A DNA stretch of 6,156 bases from Syntrophales bacterium (lineage in GTDB: Bacteria > Desulfobacterota > Syntrophia > Syntrophales > UBA5619), in NCBI GenBank assembly GCA_023229765.1, contig JALNYO010000069.1, positions 1 through 6,156 on the forward strand, in the 5' to 3' direction. The notes under the pieces are model-generated. The model was not told the origin of the DNA. It worked only from the letters and a program-made list of their open reading frames with translations, and did not search any database. The position numbers and the translations under genes are program-made. This document shows positions 5,869 through 6,156 of the stretch, piece by piece. Each line of letters opens with the position of its first letter. The first letter of the stretch is position 1.

Positions 5869-6039
5869 ATGAATATACACTTTAGAATTGAGGGCATACC
5901 TGACCTTTATAAACTCATGAACCGACAGAAAAAAATTGATCTTATGTTTCAGGGAAACACCCTGCATGATCTTGTGAACGGGTTGATAAGCAGATTTGGT
6001 TCAAAGGTAAATAAGATTCTGTTGGACCAGAACGAATAA
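5869..6039 (+). CDS. Small protein, MoaD/ThiS-like ubiquitin-fold sulfur carrier, apparently C-terminally truncated
   Basis: A 56-residue protein starting MNIHFRIEGIPDLYKL. The pattern resembles the first two thirds of MoaD/ThiS-family proteins: an opening beta strand (NIHFRIEGI), a second strand before F-x-G-x-T-L-x-D-L (residues 31-39, FQGNTLHDL), then a helix ending in L-x-x-R-F-G and K-I-L-L-D-Q. MoaD-like carriers donate sulfur for molybdenum or tungsten cofactor or thiamine synthesis through a C-terminal Gly-Gly. Here the stop comes about 30 residues before that tail would be expected, so the protein cannot act as a sulfur carrier if the assignment is right. In anaerobes such small carriers are often near tungsten aldehyde oxidoreductase genes, but none is visible here. 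A hairpin begins at the base after the stop and may mark what cut the gene. Expression signals are excellent. The family call is pattern-based and moderate; it may instead be an unrelated small protein. Confidence 0.55.
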   Translation: MNIHFRIEGIPDLYKLMNRQKKIDLMFQGNTLHDLVNGLISRFGSKVNKILLDQNE

Positions 6040-6078
6040 GGATAGATCGTGAGAGCGAAGCGAACCACGATCTTATCC
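6040..6078. repeat. Long hairpin (12 bp stem) directly after the small gene
   Basis: GGATAGATCGTG (6040-6051) pairs with CACGATCTTATCC (6066-6078) along 12 base pairs, with one bulged T at 6073. The 14-base loop is purine-rich (AGAGCGAAGCGAAC) and holds a small inner GC/GC pair. It begins at the base after the TAA stop. No T-run follows, so it is not a classical intrinsic terminator. It could be a mobile palindromic element, a transposon end structure or an mRNA-stabilising 3' hairpin. Confidence 0.6.
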
Positions 6079-6156
6079 TGTAGTTGGACGAGCCCGTTGG
6101 AAGTTGGCAGGGTTTTTGTATATGCAAATATCTTTTTTCGAGTGTGGGGCGGATGC

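Noticed and set aside
6079..6156. Possible start of a new gene in frames open to the right edge
   Set aside because: No ribosome binding site with a start codon and no recognisable residues in 78 bases; nothing can be supported.

Overview
The window looks like chromosomal DNA from an anaerobic bacterium. The best guess is a deltaproteobacterium (Desulfobacterota, in the style of Syntrophus or sulfate reducers). This rests on an oxygen-sensitive class I fumarase-type hydro-lyase, a flavoprotein paired with a heterodisulfide-reductase-like iron-sulfur protein, strong AAGGAGG-type ribosome binding sites and moderately GC-rich coding DNA. The taxonomic call is inference. All supported genes lie on the + strand.

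Layout. Positions 1-479 hold the 3' end of a class I Fe-S hydro-lyase beta subunit (fumarase/tartrate dehydratase type). After a 128-base gap, 608-2017 encodes an FAD-binding 2-hydroxyacid-dehydrogenase-like flavoprotein. It is translationally coupled to 2017-3195, which encodes a protein with two [4Fe-4S] motifs and two CCG (HdrB/HdrD/GlpC-like) domains. Positions 3196-3954 are a lower-GC island with paired hairpins, a 5'-truncated IS200-like/REP-associated tyrosine transposase (RAYT) remnant, and unassigned DNA. Positions 3955-5304 encode an intact MmgE/PrpD-family protein. From about 5301/5334 to 5685 lies a dihydrodipicolinate-synthase-family (DapA-like) pseudogene with three frameshifts and no 3' half. 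The final part, from about 5686, is again lower in GC. It carries a good sigma70-type promoter (5778-5806), a 56-codon gene resembling a truncated MoaD/ThiS-like sulfur carrier (5869-6039), and a 12-bp-stem hairpin immediately after its stop codon.

How the genes may work together. The hydro-lyase, the FAD/Fe-S dehydrogenase pair, the MmgE/PrpD dehydratase or decarboxylase, and the former DapA-like aldolase or hydratase are typical parts of catabolic clusters for hydroxylated di- and tricarboxylic acids. The hydro-lyase and MmgE/PrpD would add or remove water, or decarboxylate. The flavoprotein would oxidise a 2-hydroxy acid (or related alcohol) and pass electrons to the Fe-S protein. The DapA-like enzyme would have cleaved a keto acid. 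The actual substrate cannot be read from the sequence. The flavoprotein and the Fe-S protein both depart from the usual active-site or cluster motifs, so this pair is the most interesting functional unit here. The two low-GC stretches look like places where mobile or palindromic DNA entered and neighbouring genes decayed.

No tRNA, rRNA or CRISPR array was seen. Nothing was recognised in 6079-6156.
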